Assembly (NCBI GenBank): GCA_036872755.1
Contig: JAVHNS010000006.1
Span: 1,426,001 to 1,490,000, forward strand
DNA length: 64,000 bases
Direction: 5' to 3'
Origin: Orbilia blumenaviensis
Taxonomy: Eukaryota; Ascomycota; Orbiliomycetes; Orbiliales; Orbiliaceae
Positions 1-12,214 of the stretch are shown here, piece after piece; the first letter of the stretch is position 1, and every line of letters starts with the position of its first letter. The translations under genes and the position numbers were made by a program. The notes under the pieces were generated by a model. The model saw nothing but the letters and a program-made list of their open reading frames with translations, was not told where the DNA came from and made no database searches.

Positions 1-1251
1 GGTATTCTTATCTTTACTTTGTTCTGTTGTAGTGATAGTGCTCCCTCTGGAACCCTCGGGACTAGATAAAGGCTGGACAGGGCACTATACAATACCACCG
101 CTAAGACCTTGGGCGCGCCTATCGCTATTACGTTCACCCATGCACCACATAGTTCTGTTGTTGCTTCAGCTGCAACAAACGTAGCAAGCCCACCAGTGGG
201 TAACCGTTTGTTCGCTTGGGGATATAGTAATCGAACACTGGCGTTTGGGTATTATCGTCTTACCGAGGGTGCGGTACAATTGACTCTTCACTAACATTGG
301 GATCTTGAGGGTGCAGACCCTAATATCAATTATCGCGCCAGAGCTCCCTATACTATATTCTACCTCACTAGGCTTCAAAAGGGTGATAGTGCAGATTAGT
401 TTCGTTTATTTTAGCGTAGAGTCGTCGATATATCCCTTGTGTTGCCCACGTTGGATTTCTTGTATGTCTGTGTGCTTCTGATGCCGAAAGCCTAAAAACG
501 GCCCTTGATTCTAACCGACTGCTAAGCTTCTTGGAGCATTTGAAATTTGATCAACGATTGTGATCAGGCCATTATCAATCCTATGCAAACGGGCGGAAGA
601 AATTTGACGTTCATTAGACCAACATGTTGGCAGTTAGCTTAAAGTTCTTGTCCCTCCGTTTCTCCGAGCCGGAACGAATTTCGTTTGACGACAATACGCC
701 TGTGGTTTATGCAGGTGCCGGGTGTACCGGAATTTGAATTTTGCATATATTGGCTTGGAAGGGTGGGCTTTGAGGACAAACCCGCCGACGGCGCCACGTG
801 AGATCGAGAATTTCGTTCCGCGGTAAATATTGACCTATCTCCCATGGTTCTAGCTTGGAATTCGGGAATACTAAGTTTTATCGGACACGTGAGACCGTGT
901 CATCAATTGATTGTAATTGAAACCTAAAAATTAACTCGAAATCGTGAATTGAATCCATTCTAAGCCAGGAGATCAACCCCAAATTGATACCTGGGTGTAA
1001 ATACTCAGGTAAAAACAAATCGTCTGCCTTGTAAACCACCTACGTTGATCTTAACTTCCAGGGACTATGAGACCTAAAGCTTGTTCTAGATATCATCAAC
1101 TCATTCGTCTACGTAGCCTAGCCTTGTGTTTACGTAGCCCAAACTCTATACAAATTATCAGAATTATATCATACTACAAATAGTTACTAGACCACAAACA
1201 TCGATCAAGTAAATATATCTAAATACTGTTAACCATCAAGCAAGCGCCTTC
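1..1251. other. Left-edge intergenic stretch, no supported gene
   Basis: Only short open frames of about 60-80 codons are present, on both strands, with no recognisable domain, splice structure or start context. The AT-rich part from about 850 to 1200 could be the promoter of the small membrane ORF that follows. I see no repeat or RNA gene. Confidence 0.5.
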
Positions 1252-1725
1252 ATGACAGCAGCCTTTTTCAAAGATGGCATCACCTTTTGTACACAAACTT
1301 GAATACGCCAGTATTACAGAACCCCTACGGACGAAAGCGCCACCCCGCCGCCAGCATACGACGACATTCAGGAAAAAGCTCCGGGCGTTTGCAATTGCGT
1401 CAGCGCCACAAATTTCAAAATGAGTATGGACGTTAAGTTTAAGCGGTATGCCAGAACACAACGGGATTTTAGATACGCCAATGCCCTTATTTTTATAAAT
1501 TTCATCATATACATAATATCTATATGCGGTTATTTTGCTGAGGTATATATCGAGGCTCGGGTTACGATAAACTCACGTACCCTGGAGATATGTCAAGCAT
1601 TCGGTGCGGCTTGCCTGTTAATCCCAGTCATTAAAGCGGCCATTTTTCGAGCATTTACAACATGCAAAATTGCATTAGCAACGCTGATGGCATTGGAGGG
1701 GAGCAGATTGAAAGCGGGAAACTAA
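1252..1725 (+). pseudogene. Small two-helix membrane protein, frame interrupted by TGA
   Basis: One reading frame runs from ATG at 1252 to TAA at 1725 (158 codons) with a single in-frame TGA at 1300-1302 (codon 17). After the stop the frame reads a Pro/Asp-rich stretch (TPPPAYDDIQEKAPG), then a basic segment, then two hydrophobic helices (around ANALIFINFIIYIISI and AFGAACLLIPVIKAAIF), as in small fungal integral membrane proteins. A single CGA-to-TGA change would explain the stop. Alternatively translation starts at the internal ATG at 1420, giving 101 residues that keep both helices, or an unrecognised upstream exon is used. No family was recognised. Sequence shows the frame and hydrophobicity; the pseudogene status is inference. 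Confidence 0.35.
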
Positions 1726-4700
1726 TGTGAGAGTCTTGTCATGTTGGGTAGGAGGGGCACGCTTCAATTGCAAACTGATGGTAACGCTATAGCGCTAATG
1801 GGAAATGGCGCTTTGTGGATGGATACTGCTCCGGATAACCAGTCTTTGGACACGAAGGATGCATCTCAAATTCAGTTAGTATATCAGTTCAGTGGCTGGA
1901 TGAATTTTTCCATTTTTTTTTATATTTTATTTTATTCCAACAACCAACCAACCGCTATGATGAATGTGCCCACAAAGAAAAACATGCATGAAACATTCAT
2001 GTTTGCAGCAACCGATTTTGCCATTGATGGAAGGTTCAGAAACGATACCGTTGTAATCTCGGTCTATCACGACTCAACGTCCCGAGACCCCAACAAGTTT
2101 TAGGGGTCGGACGGGAACTGTTAATTAGTAATATCATATTTGTATCGTGATCCCGAAATTTAAACCAATCCCAACATAACAAACACGGCTGGAACCATCA
2201 ATACAGTGACGATTCTTTCTGTGTGTGATTTCTGTAGATCTAAGACTTAAGGAACTTCCCTCAGCTGCGCTGGTTGCAAGGCTCACGGCCGGCCAGCCAT
2301 GATGCAAAGCTTTCAAGGCGAACCCGCTGGGACCCACATGGATTTCTTCCCCAGAAATCCCTGCTGGGAGATCAATCGGGTGGACAGAATAGGAAATTCC
2401 ATGGAACAAGTTCGAAATCCCACATCGGTGGCTGCCCGCTTTGCTTTGCGTGTTTCCCCCCCAGTTCTTAAGATTGCGTTGAACCAGGGCATGGTTCTTC
2501 CAAAGTGCCGGGCCGGGATTCATAAAGAAAGGAAATTAAGGCTGATCGAAATTCTCTCCTAAATTTCGGATTGAGTTGACTGGCTCGCCCTATGGCTTTG
2601 CGAGGAATGGTCATTGAAGTTACGGAAAATATTTATAAGAGTCGCCGAGTGATACATGTACACGTGTACAGGCGGTATTGATGATTAAAACTGTGGAGTG
2701 TCTACGAGGATGCATGATATGTGTGAGAGCTCTGCATCTGGAGATGTGATGGCGATGTATTATTCCGATCGTATGCGATGCATACATAGTTGGCACGTTG
2801 CGCGTGTGACCATTCAAAATTTCTATCGTGATTATGATCACACAGACATTTTGACATACGGCCAAAATGTTGGGGTTGAAAGGAAGAGGGGAGAAAGAAG
2901 CCTGAGCGTTTTGAGCACGCAGCTTCCAAAACGCTCTTACCAATTCCTCGGGTGCAGCATGCAGAAACGGGTTCCTGATCTCCGCCGAACGGGGCTAATT
3001 CTCCTTGAAACGAAACAGACCGGGGCCAAGCTCTTCGTTTCGTCCAGGAGGCCAGGAGGTTCAACTTCCCTCGACATGCCAGATATCGTATATTTTTCGA
3101 GGTTTAGTTTGCTCTGCCACGGAAGAAGAAACAAAAGTATATACTACTAAACCACATCTACGAAAATTTGCAATGCAGCTTAAAAAGTTCGAACTTCGTG
3201 GCTGTGGTTTCTCCTTTAGCTCGCCTAACCTCAGAACATGGACTGCACGACTCAAAACCGTTAAATCTGGCGAGAGAAAGCAAAAACTCTGGGCCGAATA
3301 GGTCTAGCCGCGCCACCTAGTGCTTCTAGCCCGCCCTTTGCTTGCGGCCTACGAACGGACTGTCTCCGGCCGTGTCTGGTTTTCGTGCACTTGCTGTCGC
3401 CTTGCAACATCCAGGATCCAGGCGGCTCGAAATTTTATTCAACATGCATGCATGTAATATCCCCAACGTCGTAATCGGTACCTGGTTTTGTATTGTCGTT
3501 AGCAAAAAAGGTGCTAAGGGCCGTAAGCCGCAAGGTGCAATTAGACTTTGCTTCGTCATACGTCAATCTTATTTGCAATCTGTGAGGATCACAAATCCTA
3601 AAGGTTTGATGTAGACGTACCTGTTGTCGACATGTCAAAGAGTATTGGTTCCTGTCTACGTATCTATGCTCTGCAAAGCCCCCCTTGAGACTTCTAGAAA
3701 CCATAATAAAAAAAAATCTATCGCCCCCTCTTTCTGGCGTATAATGGTGGCTTCGATCGTGTATCGATAGAACCGAGAGGTATTTGGCGTAGCGCAGTAC
3801 GGAGTGCATATAGGTACCTGTACCTGCGGCGCACCTGCAGCTACTCCTCGGGATACGGAAACATGTTACCTTGCTTCTTGTCTCTCTCTGTCACCAAACT
3901 CAACTAAAAAACCTATCTTCTGCAGAAAATAGTAACAATTGAAATAACCCCCGCTGGGCAGAGGAGAAGGCGAGCTATATCGTATCACGGCGTTAACAAG
4001 TCTATGCCGAATTGCGTGGAGAAATACCCCATTCTGGGGTTCCTTTAATTACTAGATAGTTCTCAATTTTTCTCCAGTTGTTTAATTCTAGTAATCAATA
4101 AACTTACATATCCTTTGTCATTCCTTTGCCATCACCATTGATACTTACACTCGCTTCAAATCGAATCCGGACCAGAATTTTGAGTTGATACACAGCAAAT
4201 ATTTTTCCAGGAGCAGAATCCGGATTTCATGACTTCGCTTTCGTTAAAATTTGGTACGGATTTTGAATATATTCTGCCTTCCACCAAATATCGAATTCCG
4301 GCCTGCCTAAATAGAAAGAACATTAATAACAGCCAGTTTATTATATTATCGTGGGAATAGCCAACAGTGTCGACTCCCTGTAAACCTCTCCCTGTTAGCC
4401 GACGGTACCAAAAGTCCAACAGCCCATTTAATTCAATAATTTCACGGGACCCCTTCACAAGACCATTGTGGTGAATTTATCCCCGCGGACCCCCTAGATC
4501 AATAAACGATATATCGATTATCAGGAGTATATTCAACGATACGACAACGACGACGCTGCGGACAAATAAGAAATTGGGAACACTGCAGGCCTATCGACAT
4601 TGAAGTGCATGCACATCTAAAGGATTCTTCATCAATTATTTTTGGACCAACTGCAAGGGAGTCTCAAGCTGTTTCGCAAGCCTTGAGCGCTAAAACGTGT

Positions 4701-5031
4701 GTTTTCAGTTGAAAGAAGTGTTCCCGAGGAAAGGCCAGGCCGGTTATTAATTGTATCCCGGACCGTTCTCCGCTTCCGCACAGGCAGGCACAGGAACAAG
4801 CACCATCTTGATTGGGAGTGCCTCTGAATGAGAGAGAGCCACCACTCGGACGGTAATAAACCCTGTGAAACCTGACTTGGCTCGCATTTTGATTGACGCA
4901 GAATACTAAGTAGCCCTTTTTCTTTTTTTCTTTTTGAGCGTATTTGTATTTTCTTCACTGCCCTTTTTTTTTGGGCTCTCTCTTCTTCTTCTTTTTTAAT
5001 CCCTCCTTTTCGAGGGACTTCAAGGCATTGA
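1726..5031. other. Intergenic region upstream of the RabGAP gene
   Basis: About 3.3 kb with many overlapping short frames on both strands but nothing resembling a known protein. A 120-codon frame at 1741-2103 starts with ATG but has a low-complexity Phe/Tyr-rich middle and no domain. The last 120 bases (about 4910-5020) are a polypyrimidine CT tract of the kind common just before fungal start codons. Confidence 0.45.
4910..5020 (+). promoter_or_regulatory. CT-rich tract before RabGAP start
   Basis: A run of T-rich and CTT-rich sequence ends 11 bases before the chosen ATG at 5032. Such pyrimidine tracts commonly mark the core promoter or 5' leader of filamentous fungal genes and support a transcript starting here. 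The assignment is by composition only. Confidence 0.4.
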
Positions 5032-6114
5032 ATGCCTACTGCAATTCTTCGAGCTCGCAATACCGAATACCTGAACCGGATAGAACTCAAGTATCACCAT
5101 ATCGACGATTCCCACAGTACCGAACCCCGGCAGATACCGAACCAGGTTAGGAGACCGGGAGCTGGAGTGGCTGGAGTCGGATGGCCCAGCAGTGGTGTAC
5201 AATCCAATACCAGGCCTGCAATTGCAAACAAGGGGAAAGATAATTCGAGAGCGGGAGCCACAACGAAGTCGAGCGGGCTAATAAAGCCAGGAGCGCCAGT
5301 TTCGGTCCCAGCTCCAGCACTAGCACCAACAGCGGCACAGACAAAAGCACGAGTACCGGCACGAGTACCAGCAAAAGCACCGCCATCATCAATACTAGTA
5401 AACGGATCTCGAAACCAGAGATGCGAAACACCAGCGAGCAACAGCAACCGATCTAGACGCCCCAGACAGCGTCAGTTGGCAGTTGTCGAACAACCGAAGC
5501 AGAAGCCGCAGCAACCTGCAGCACGTCGGCTAGTGGCATTCACAAACACTAGATTGCCGGTGCCGATGCAGATGATGATGGTTGAAGAGCACCGTGGGAC
5601 CAGCACAGGCGACCACATGGCCAACCACGGTGACCCGGTCATGCCACCGGCACAGGCACAGTTGCAAACACAGGCGACGACACCGACAGCAACGTCACCG
5701 GCCGACTATAACAAGTTCTACCACATAAACTCAAACAATCAGAATCACCAGCAGCAACAGCGGGGCATTGGAATCGGAATGGCGATGGGAATGGCGGTGG
5801 GGGTGGGCGTTGGAGCCGCAGCAGTTGGGGCCGGGCGAAGAGAGCGAGGTGATCGAGATGGGGCCGGTTCGAGAGCCAATTCGAGGGCCAATTCAAGGTC
5901 CAACTCGCCCACCTCGCATGTGTTCCCCCCTCGCAGGGATTCCAAGAAGGGAAGCAACCCAGTCGACCGCCGTCAACCTCCAACTTCACATCCTTCCGAC
6001 TGGCCTCTCGACTCCTCTTCCTCTTCCTCCTCATCCCAACTTCCTCAGCCCCCTCAGACCCCTCGCCTGCATCAGCATCAACATCAACATCACCAGCATC
6101 CGTATCAGCAGTAT

Positions 6115-6146
<32 letters not shown>

Positions 6147-8926
6147 TCATCGGCCACCCTTGCAAAGACAGCTCTCCCACCCAAACGCTCCTTCACGCCG
6201 TCATCAAAGTCCCGGTCGCCCTCCTACTGCCGGTAGCAATACGACAAACTCCCCTTCTTCAAATAATATATACTATGATCATGATCGAGCATATGCTACC
6301 AATCCTCCTCCTCCTTTGAACAGTTACCGGTCTGCCGAACACATGTCAAATGCTTCGTCTCAACGGTCGTCTCCCGTTCCTTTCGAAAACCATCATCCCG
6401 GCCAGCAGCGCCACAGGCAGCCGCCTCCGAACGGCCCTACGTCTCACGGACAATTTCAGAATAGCCAAGCGAAGGGCCTGAGAATCCGAACTGGTCCCAC
6501 ACCACCGCATACACCCTCCCAGAATCGAGGTCGGCCGACCCCTGATCAACGTTTTCCGACCGATAGGAACGGGAGACTCCCTGAAGAAAGCGGCATGAGA
6601 TCGCCTATAATCCAGATGCCGTTGGCATTTAACAAGATTGCCACCACCAGACAAGAGCAGTCTCGTTCATCTTCCCCCACCACCACCAGATCACCCATCG
6701 AGTCCTTCCATTCATCACTTCCAAACATCCGTCCGCAAGCTAGCAGACGGCCGACCGTTCTTCGTGAGGAGGTACCATCTCAGGAACATTACTCCCCACG
6801 TGGCACATCCGAAAACTTGACCATGAGTCGACACGATGAAATTTCACAGGAGAGACCGCCATCCGCTCCGAGAAAGCCCTCTCCTTCACCAGAGAATGTC
6901 CAGCAACGATCACAGTCTCCGACATTCAATGACGCTAATACATCAGCACGAGGCTCTCCCCGTATGGCTGGTCAACAAGATGCTGTCCGATCCTCAGTTG
7001 TAACAAGCCATTCAGCTACGACTACATCGGCTTCAGAACCTGGAGACATCTCCGGTGAAATGTCAGTAGAGGATGCTATTGATATGTACGGCTCCGATGA
7101 TGACGACTGGGATCCTACTGAAGTCCCAGTAATTGACAAACAGAAAAGAACAGACAGCGGAACACCATTGGAAGGAGGAGGAGCAACACCAAAGAAAGTC
7201 TCTATGAAAGAAGATAGAATGAGTCGAAGTGGATTGGCCGATTTCTTGATTAAGCAGCGAGAAGAGGCTGCTTCTCCATCTTCCCCCGCGTCAGATGAGC
7301 GGGGTGTTAGTTTGGTGTTGGAGAACGGCGTCAATCTCGAGGCCGAACTACACGATGCCCAAAACAACGAATGGCAAGCAATTACCGACAAGAGAAAATC
7401 CTCTGTTCCTGCTGAGGGCGAGATCACAGACGACTGGAGCGAGATTAATCGTCCAGCCCCAGAAGATACTCCCCCCAGATACCCCCCTATGAAGCCATCT
7501 GCACCTCGTGATCGATACGGGTTAGTCTTACCGAGCCGCATGTTTCGCATGAATTCCCTAGTTAACATTCGTAATAGGTTCCGTACAGAAACTCAATATA
7601 TTACCGCAGCTGAATACAACGCATGGAACGGCAAATACGAAGAAATCCTCGTCCGCCGAAAAAAGAAGTGGAGTGGTTTGCTCAAGGAGGCCGGACTTAC
7701 TCCCTTGGATAATGAGGTTCCTGTCCGATTCCCACCCCGATCTCAGAAAGGTATAGTCAACCAGCCTCGTATTGGAAAGCTCATCTACTAACTCCTATAC
7801 AGTCAAGAGATTCGTTCGAAAGGGAATTCCACCAGAATGGAGAGGCAACGCTTGGTGGTTCTACGCTAATGGCCAGAAATACATCAGTAAAAACCCAGGC
7901 CTTTATGAGAAACTGGTTGCTCAAGGCGCTCCCACCGACTCTGAGGCTCCAGAACTCATTGAACGTGACCTCCATCGTACTCATCCTGACAACATTCACT
8001 TTAAGCCGGAACAAAAATACCCTCTCTCTAATGGTGCCAAGTTGACAAAGCACAAGCAATCCAACTCTAAGATTGTTGAAACGCCTATAATCCAAAGCCT
8101 TCGGCGAGTTCTGACAGCATTTGCGGTTTATGTACCCCGAATCGGTTACTGCCAGAGTTTGAACTTCTGGGCTGGAATGTTGCTTCTGTTCATGGATGAG
8201 GAGAAGTCATTCTGGATGCTCTATATAATTACCCACCAATATCTCCCTGGTACCCACGAGCGTAGCCTGGAAGGGAGCAACATTGATCAGGCTGTAAGTT
8301 CCCTTATCTGTACCTGCTTTAGTGTTTAGTGCACATCTAACGTTTTGCAGGTTCTCATGATGGCTGTAAAGGATGCTATGCCCCATGTTTGGGCTAAGAT
8401 CAGCCTTTGCCTCGACGGTACCTCCGTAAACTTCAACAACTCCAAACTACCTGATATTACTCTCTGCACTGCTTCGTGGCTCATGTCCGGCTTCATCTCC
8501 AACCTTCCAATCGAAAGTGTCCTCCGTGTTTGGGATGCATTCTTCTATGAAGGTTCAAAGATCCTATTCCGCGTATCGCTTGGTCTCTTTAAGATTGCCG
8601 AGCCGGCTATTAGAGCCGTTGGCGACCCGGTCGAGGTTTTCCAGATCGTCCAAACCACTCCGCGAAAGTGCATTGATGCGGGTGCTCTCATGGACCTTTG
8701 CTTCAAGCGCAGAAATGGATACGGCCATCTGAGCCAAGACGATATTGAAAACAGGCGACGTGAGCGCAAGGATTTGCTTGAGCGCGAAAAGCGAGCAAAC
8801 GGCGACGGTGCCCCTAGGAGCAGCCGAGACGACATGTCCATCCGCAAGGGCTTCGCTAGGGAGTTGATTGAAGAAGGAGAAGATAGCGTAAGGAGATTCA
8901 GGAACTTTATCAACCACAAGAGATAG
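5032..8926 (+). CDS. TBC-domain Rab GTPase-activating protein (Gyp3/Msb3-like)
   Basis: Three exons: 5032-7750, 7803-8293 and 8351-8926, joined by introns of 52 and 57 nt with standard ends and CTAAC branch points; phases agree and give 1,261 residues. TBC proteins stimulate GTP hydrolysis by Rab GTPases in vesicle traffic. The TBC domain starts near residue 913 (KGIPPEWRG) and has both catalytic fingers: the arginine finger in ERDLHRTHPDN (R965) and the glutamine finger in GYCQSLNFW (Q1024). The first 900 residues are disordered and rich in Ser, Pro, Gln and Arg, with a polyQ run coded near 6109-6140. The C-terminus is charged (RRRERKDLLEREKR). Gyp3/Msb3 is the closest family I can name from memory. 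The start is the least certain part: the upstream CT tract favours 5032, but part of the N-terminal reading could be leader or intron. Confidence 0.85.
6109..6140 (+). repeat. CAG trinucleotide run (polyQ)
   Basis: Near-perfect CAG repeats inside the first exon of the RabGAP encode a Gln run (YQQYQQQQQQQQHP) within the disordered N-terminal region. Such runs vary in length between strains. Confidence 0.8.
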
Positions 8927-10111
8927 TCTCCTTTGTTTAGTTCCGAGATTCGATTCCGGGTCTCCTAGTCGAAGAGTATATACCCTCGAGGTGGTCTATA
9001 CTGTTTCCGCCTCTTCCACCCACAGTCTCCCACGGGCTGTGAGTTCTTCATTTCTTTTGTGTATAATCTATTACCCTTAATATCCTTTTATGTTGCATTT
9101 GTTTTCAGCAGCTTGTGAAGCGGAAAAAATATCTACGGCGAACGGCGTTTCTTCCAACAAGACCTATTATTTCCCCCCTTTACCCTATTTACATCTATCT
9201 GCTACCTTTCTTTATACACCCTACATTCTATTTCATTTGTCTAATGTCTTTGTTTACTTATCCGGGGGGCACTTTTGCCTCGGGAGGCGTCGTTGAGGTT
9301 TTTTTCACTTCTGCTTATACACCTATAAAAAAATACTGGGGCAGGCGACAATGGGCTATTCTTTTTTTACTATCCTTCGATGTCACACTGCTTTCCAATC
9401 TCTTCTTTAGCCTTTGGTTCTGCTGTTGTGGCTTTTCCATTCTTTTTCGTCAGTTCTTCAATTCTGCATGCCTTCCCCATTATGAACCCTGGGACTGGCC
9501 TTTTTCTTTCTTTCTCCTTTTGCGTACATAGCCTTTCCATTCTTATATCCCTCTGTTAATTATCTTCTCAGCTAGGCTTTTTTTTTTTACTTCACTTCAT
9601 AAGATCGCCAAATTATTACTCGTTTCCCTTCATTCTCCTTTCCTTTCCTTTCTCTGCATGACCGTTTCCTTTCGTCTGTTTTAATGCGGGATATCACTAT
9701 TATTACTAGGATAGACAAAACTGAAATATCAAAAGGGCGAGATTATCTTATGAAATTTGACTCCACGTTCGTATTAGATATTGTATTCATTAAATTGAAT
9801 TTGGCGAGCTCGTCTCCCCAAAACTTTGGCTGTTACGGGGGTCTATATTATAATTAATTGTAAGATGAATTATAGGAATTAAGCCCACGTATCGAGATAC
9901 ATATCCTGAGCTCTGGATTGTTTCAAAACATCATGGCCCCCACAACGTCGCTCTAGCTTGAAACCTCTGGTGTCCAAAAGAAAACAAAAACTAAAAAGAC
10001 TATAGTATCGCCGAAACGCACAATATAACACCGAGTATACCCGAAACTAACATATGCATATCCCCATCGGTTTGTGATCCCCCCTTTGATTCTAAAGTTG
10101 TGGTAATCAAT
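8927..10111. other. 3' regions between RabGAP and the zinc-cluster gene
   Basis: The two flanking genes are convergent, so this stretch should hold both 3' untranslated regions. It is T-rich on the plus strand (about 9150-9650). Two overlapping frames at 9090-9531 are Phe/Leu/Tyr-rich products of the T-rich composition rather than convincing genes. Confidence 0.5.
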
Positions 10112-12126
10112 TCAAATAACAAAATCACTGAGGACGTATCCTAGATCCATCATGGGCGGCTGAGGCTGAGGCTGTTCCTCAAGTTCACTTTCCGAAGTCG
10201 CCCTTCTGAGCCTTTCCTCCTGTACCATAAAGATTTGTTCTTCAGTCGGTGGGTCCGGCCCATACCACGGTTTCATCAAATCATTCGCTCCCGTAACCCC
10301 GGTCCTCTTCATCAACGGAGAGTCTATAACCGCTCTCTCGAAGAATTTCCCTAATCTTCCCTTTGGGCCCATAAAATCATATGCTACTTTTACGCCGAAA
10401 TACAACCCCGTTGAGCCGAATTTAAACTCTGGGGCCCGTTGGTAATCCACCGACCTTGCGATTTCGCGACAAACAAGCTCCACCTCGAAAGAGCCGATAG
10501 ATTGCCGCATTTTTTCTACTAGAGGGTCGTATTTTCCGAAGTATAGCTCGAACCATGGTATGAACCTAGTTAAATGAGATATTAAAACCAGTATATAAAC
10601 GTTATACTGATATATCGTAGTGGAAACCGAAATATTTTCAAACCAGAGGATGCTGTCGAATAGAGGCCCCTGTTCGTCTTTGGCTGAGAGGTATGGGATT
10701 GCTTCTGATGGTATGGTGAAAGTATGAGGTTCACGCCCGAAAGTTTCATTCCATTCGCGACGCCAGGCTAGGAGTTTGTGTGCTACATCGATACAACTTT
10801 GAACATGTTGTGAAGCAGCCTCGTGGGTGATGTTTAGGGAAAGAGCGTAACCACCTTCGACCAACCGTGGAAACGGGCATGCAATGTCGATGAGACGGTT
10901 CCATATACCTATGCGGGGAGAAAATAATATAGTTTAGGCAACGTTCGGATGGACCATGGCTGAAATCATATAAGAATGGTTGATACGTACTCTTACCACC
11001 GGGATAATACTGGGCCGGGATATTTAACCATTCTTCACGCTCCAGGAAGCTTCTTTTCCTTTCCATCATACCGTTCATGAGAATATATGGTCTGACTACT
11101 TCAAGAATTGCCCCTGCTAATGGATCGTGAAATGCATATGGCCCGAGTGATAATATTAGTCGACCAAGGGCGGCAAGATGATATAGCCATGTTAATGCTG
11201 AAGACGACGTCAAAATCTACTTCAGGATTAGTAAACCCATATAGTTACAGGTTGGTATTTTGAATCCTGGGTAATTTCGTGTACGAACCTCGTAGTGAGC
11301 AGCCATCATGCAAGTATATAAAAATACTGCAGGGTCAGAGTTCGCCAATCCATTCTTGACATAGTTCTTCAACTGCCTCAGCAGCTTTAAATAAAGTATA
11401 TGACCTTGGATCTTAGAGTTCACATCCCGCTCTTTTAACGCAAAATAAGTAGTAGCACACGAGGCAAATGCATCTTCAAGTTCCTTTCGAATCTCTGGAG
11501 AATCACCGGTCCTGAAGTGTGTTGCGTACAAATGGCCGAACCGGTAGGGTACCATAGCCGTCTTGAAGACAGATCGATAGGGTGCGGAGACATGGATGAA
11601 ATCCTGGACATAGACTTTGACATAAACTTCGGTTTTGTTGATAGGGATAGATATGTTGAGCGGCGTATTTTGGATGATACTAGGCGCACTGCTAGAAACA
11701 TAAACCTCCTGATCGGATTAGGGTTCAAAGGCCAAAGGATTAGCTAGGCTCTTCTTCCCCCACGTTCCTTATCGATAGTAAACTATTGTCGCGTGCATGG
11801 AGAATGGGTCCGGGTGCCTGCTTACTGATCGGAAAACCCCTCCCTGGCGACCTTTAGAGTTCTTCCCCCTCTTGGGTGCGCCGTTGGCAACAATCACCTG
11901 CAGCTGACTGCTCTCTATCGTCGTCGTTGGGGTCTCCTCCCATGTTATAGGTGACCCCTTCTGCTGGGAACTGTAGACAAAATGGATTGGACGAGCATAA
12001 CCCGGGCATTCCTTGCCTATTTTCTGACATCTGATGCATCCCGGCCGTGTTTCGTCTGGTGTTTTTTGGGATGAAAGTGTCAGCAATTACATGCTTGCTA
12101 TGCAATGCCGCATTGTTTTTCTGCAT
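10112..12126 (-). CDS. Fungal Zn2Cys6-type transcription regulator with incomplete zinc cluster
   Basis: Supported exons (minus strand) are 12055-11826, 11708-11289, 11216-10997 and 10908-10112; introns of 117, 72 and 88 nt have good ends and compatible phases, giving 555 residues from the first supported exon. That exon opens DETRPGCIRCQKIGKECPGY, the second half of a C6 zinc cluster (C-x2-C-x6-C). The exon begins at phase 1 after an AG at 12056-12057, the frequent intron position just after the KC of this domain. The body is alpha-helical, like fungal regulator middle-homology regions. The first half-cluster is not found: the DNA upstream (about 12126-12090) contains only a poor resemblance (CRKTMRHCIASM, out of frame). 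A TATA element lies at 12208-12214. Either a distant first exon exists or the DNA-binding domain has decayed. Confidence 0.6.
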
Positions 12127-12207
12127 GGTAGATGGAGTTTTCCGTTTGTGATGTTCAAGTCAAGCTTTTGAAATGCGATTTCGATACAAATCGGGAGGGT
12201 TGTTGGC

Positions 12208-12214
12208 TTATATA
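12208..12214 (-). promoter_or_regulatory. TATA element upstream of zinc-cluster gene
   Basis: TATATAA on the minus strand lies 82 nt before the first available ATG (12126). It suggests that the transcript starts close to here and leaves little room for a distant 5' exon encoding the missing half of the zinc cluster. Confidence 0.4.

Noticed and set aside
2134..3809. Dense overlapping frames of 60-150 codons on both strands
   Set aside because: No frame is favoured over the others, there are no compatible introns, and no similarity to known proteins was recognised.
5094..7568. Long antisense and shifted frames of 90-198 codons within the RabGAP first exon
   Set aside because: They mirror the biased Ser/Pro/Gln codons of the sense frame, have no domains and no splice support.
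9090..9531. Two overlapping hydrophobic frames downstream of the RabGAP
   Set aside because: The sequence is T-rich 3' region; both frames are Phe/Leu/Tyr-rich without domain, and they overlap each other in different frames.
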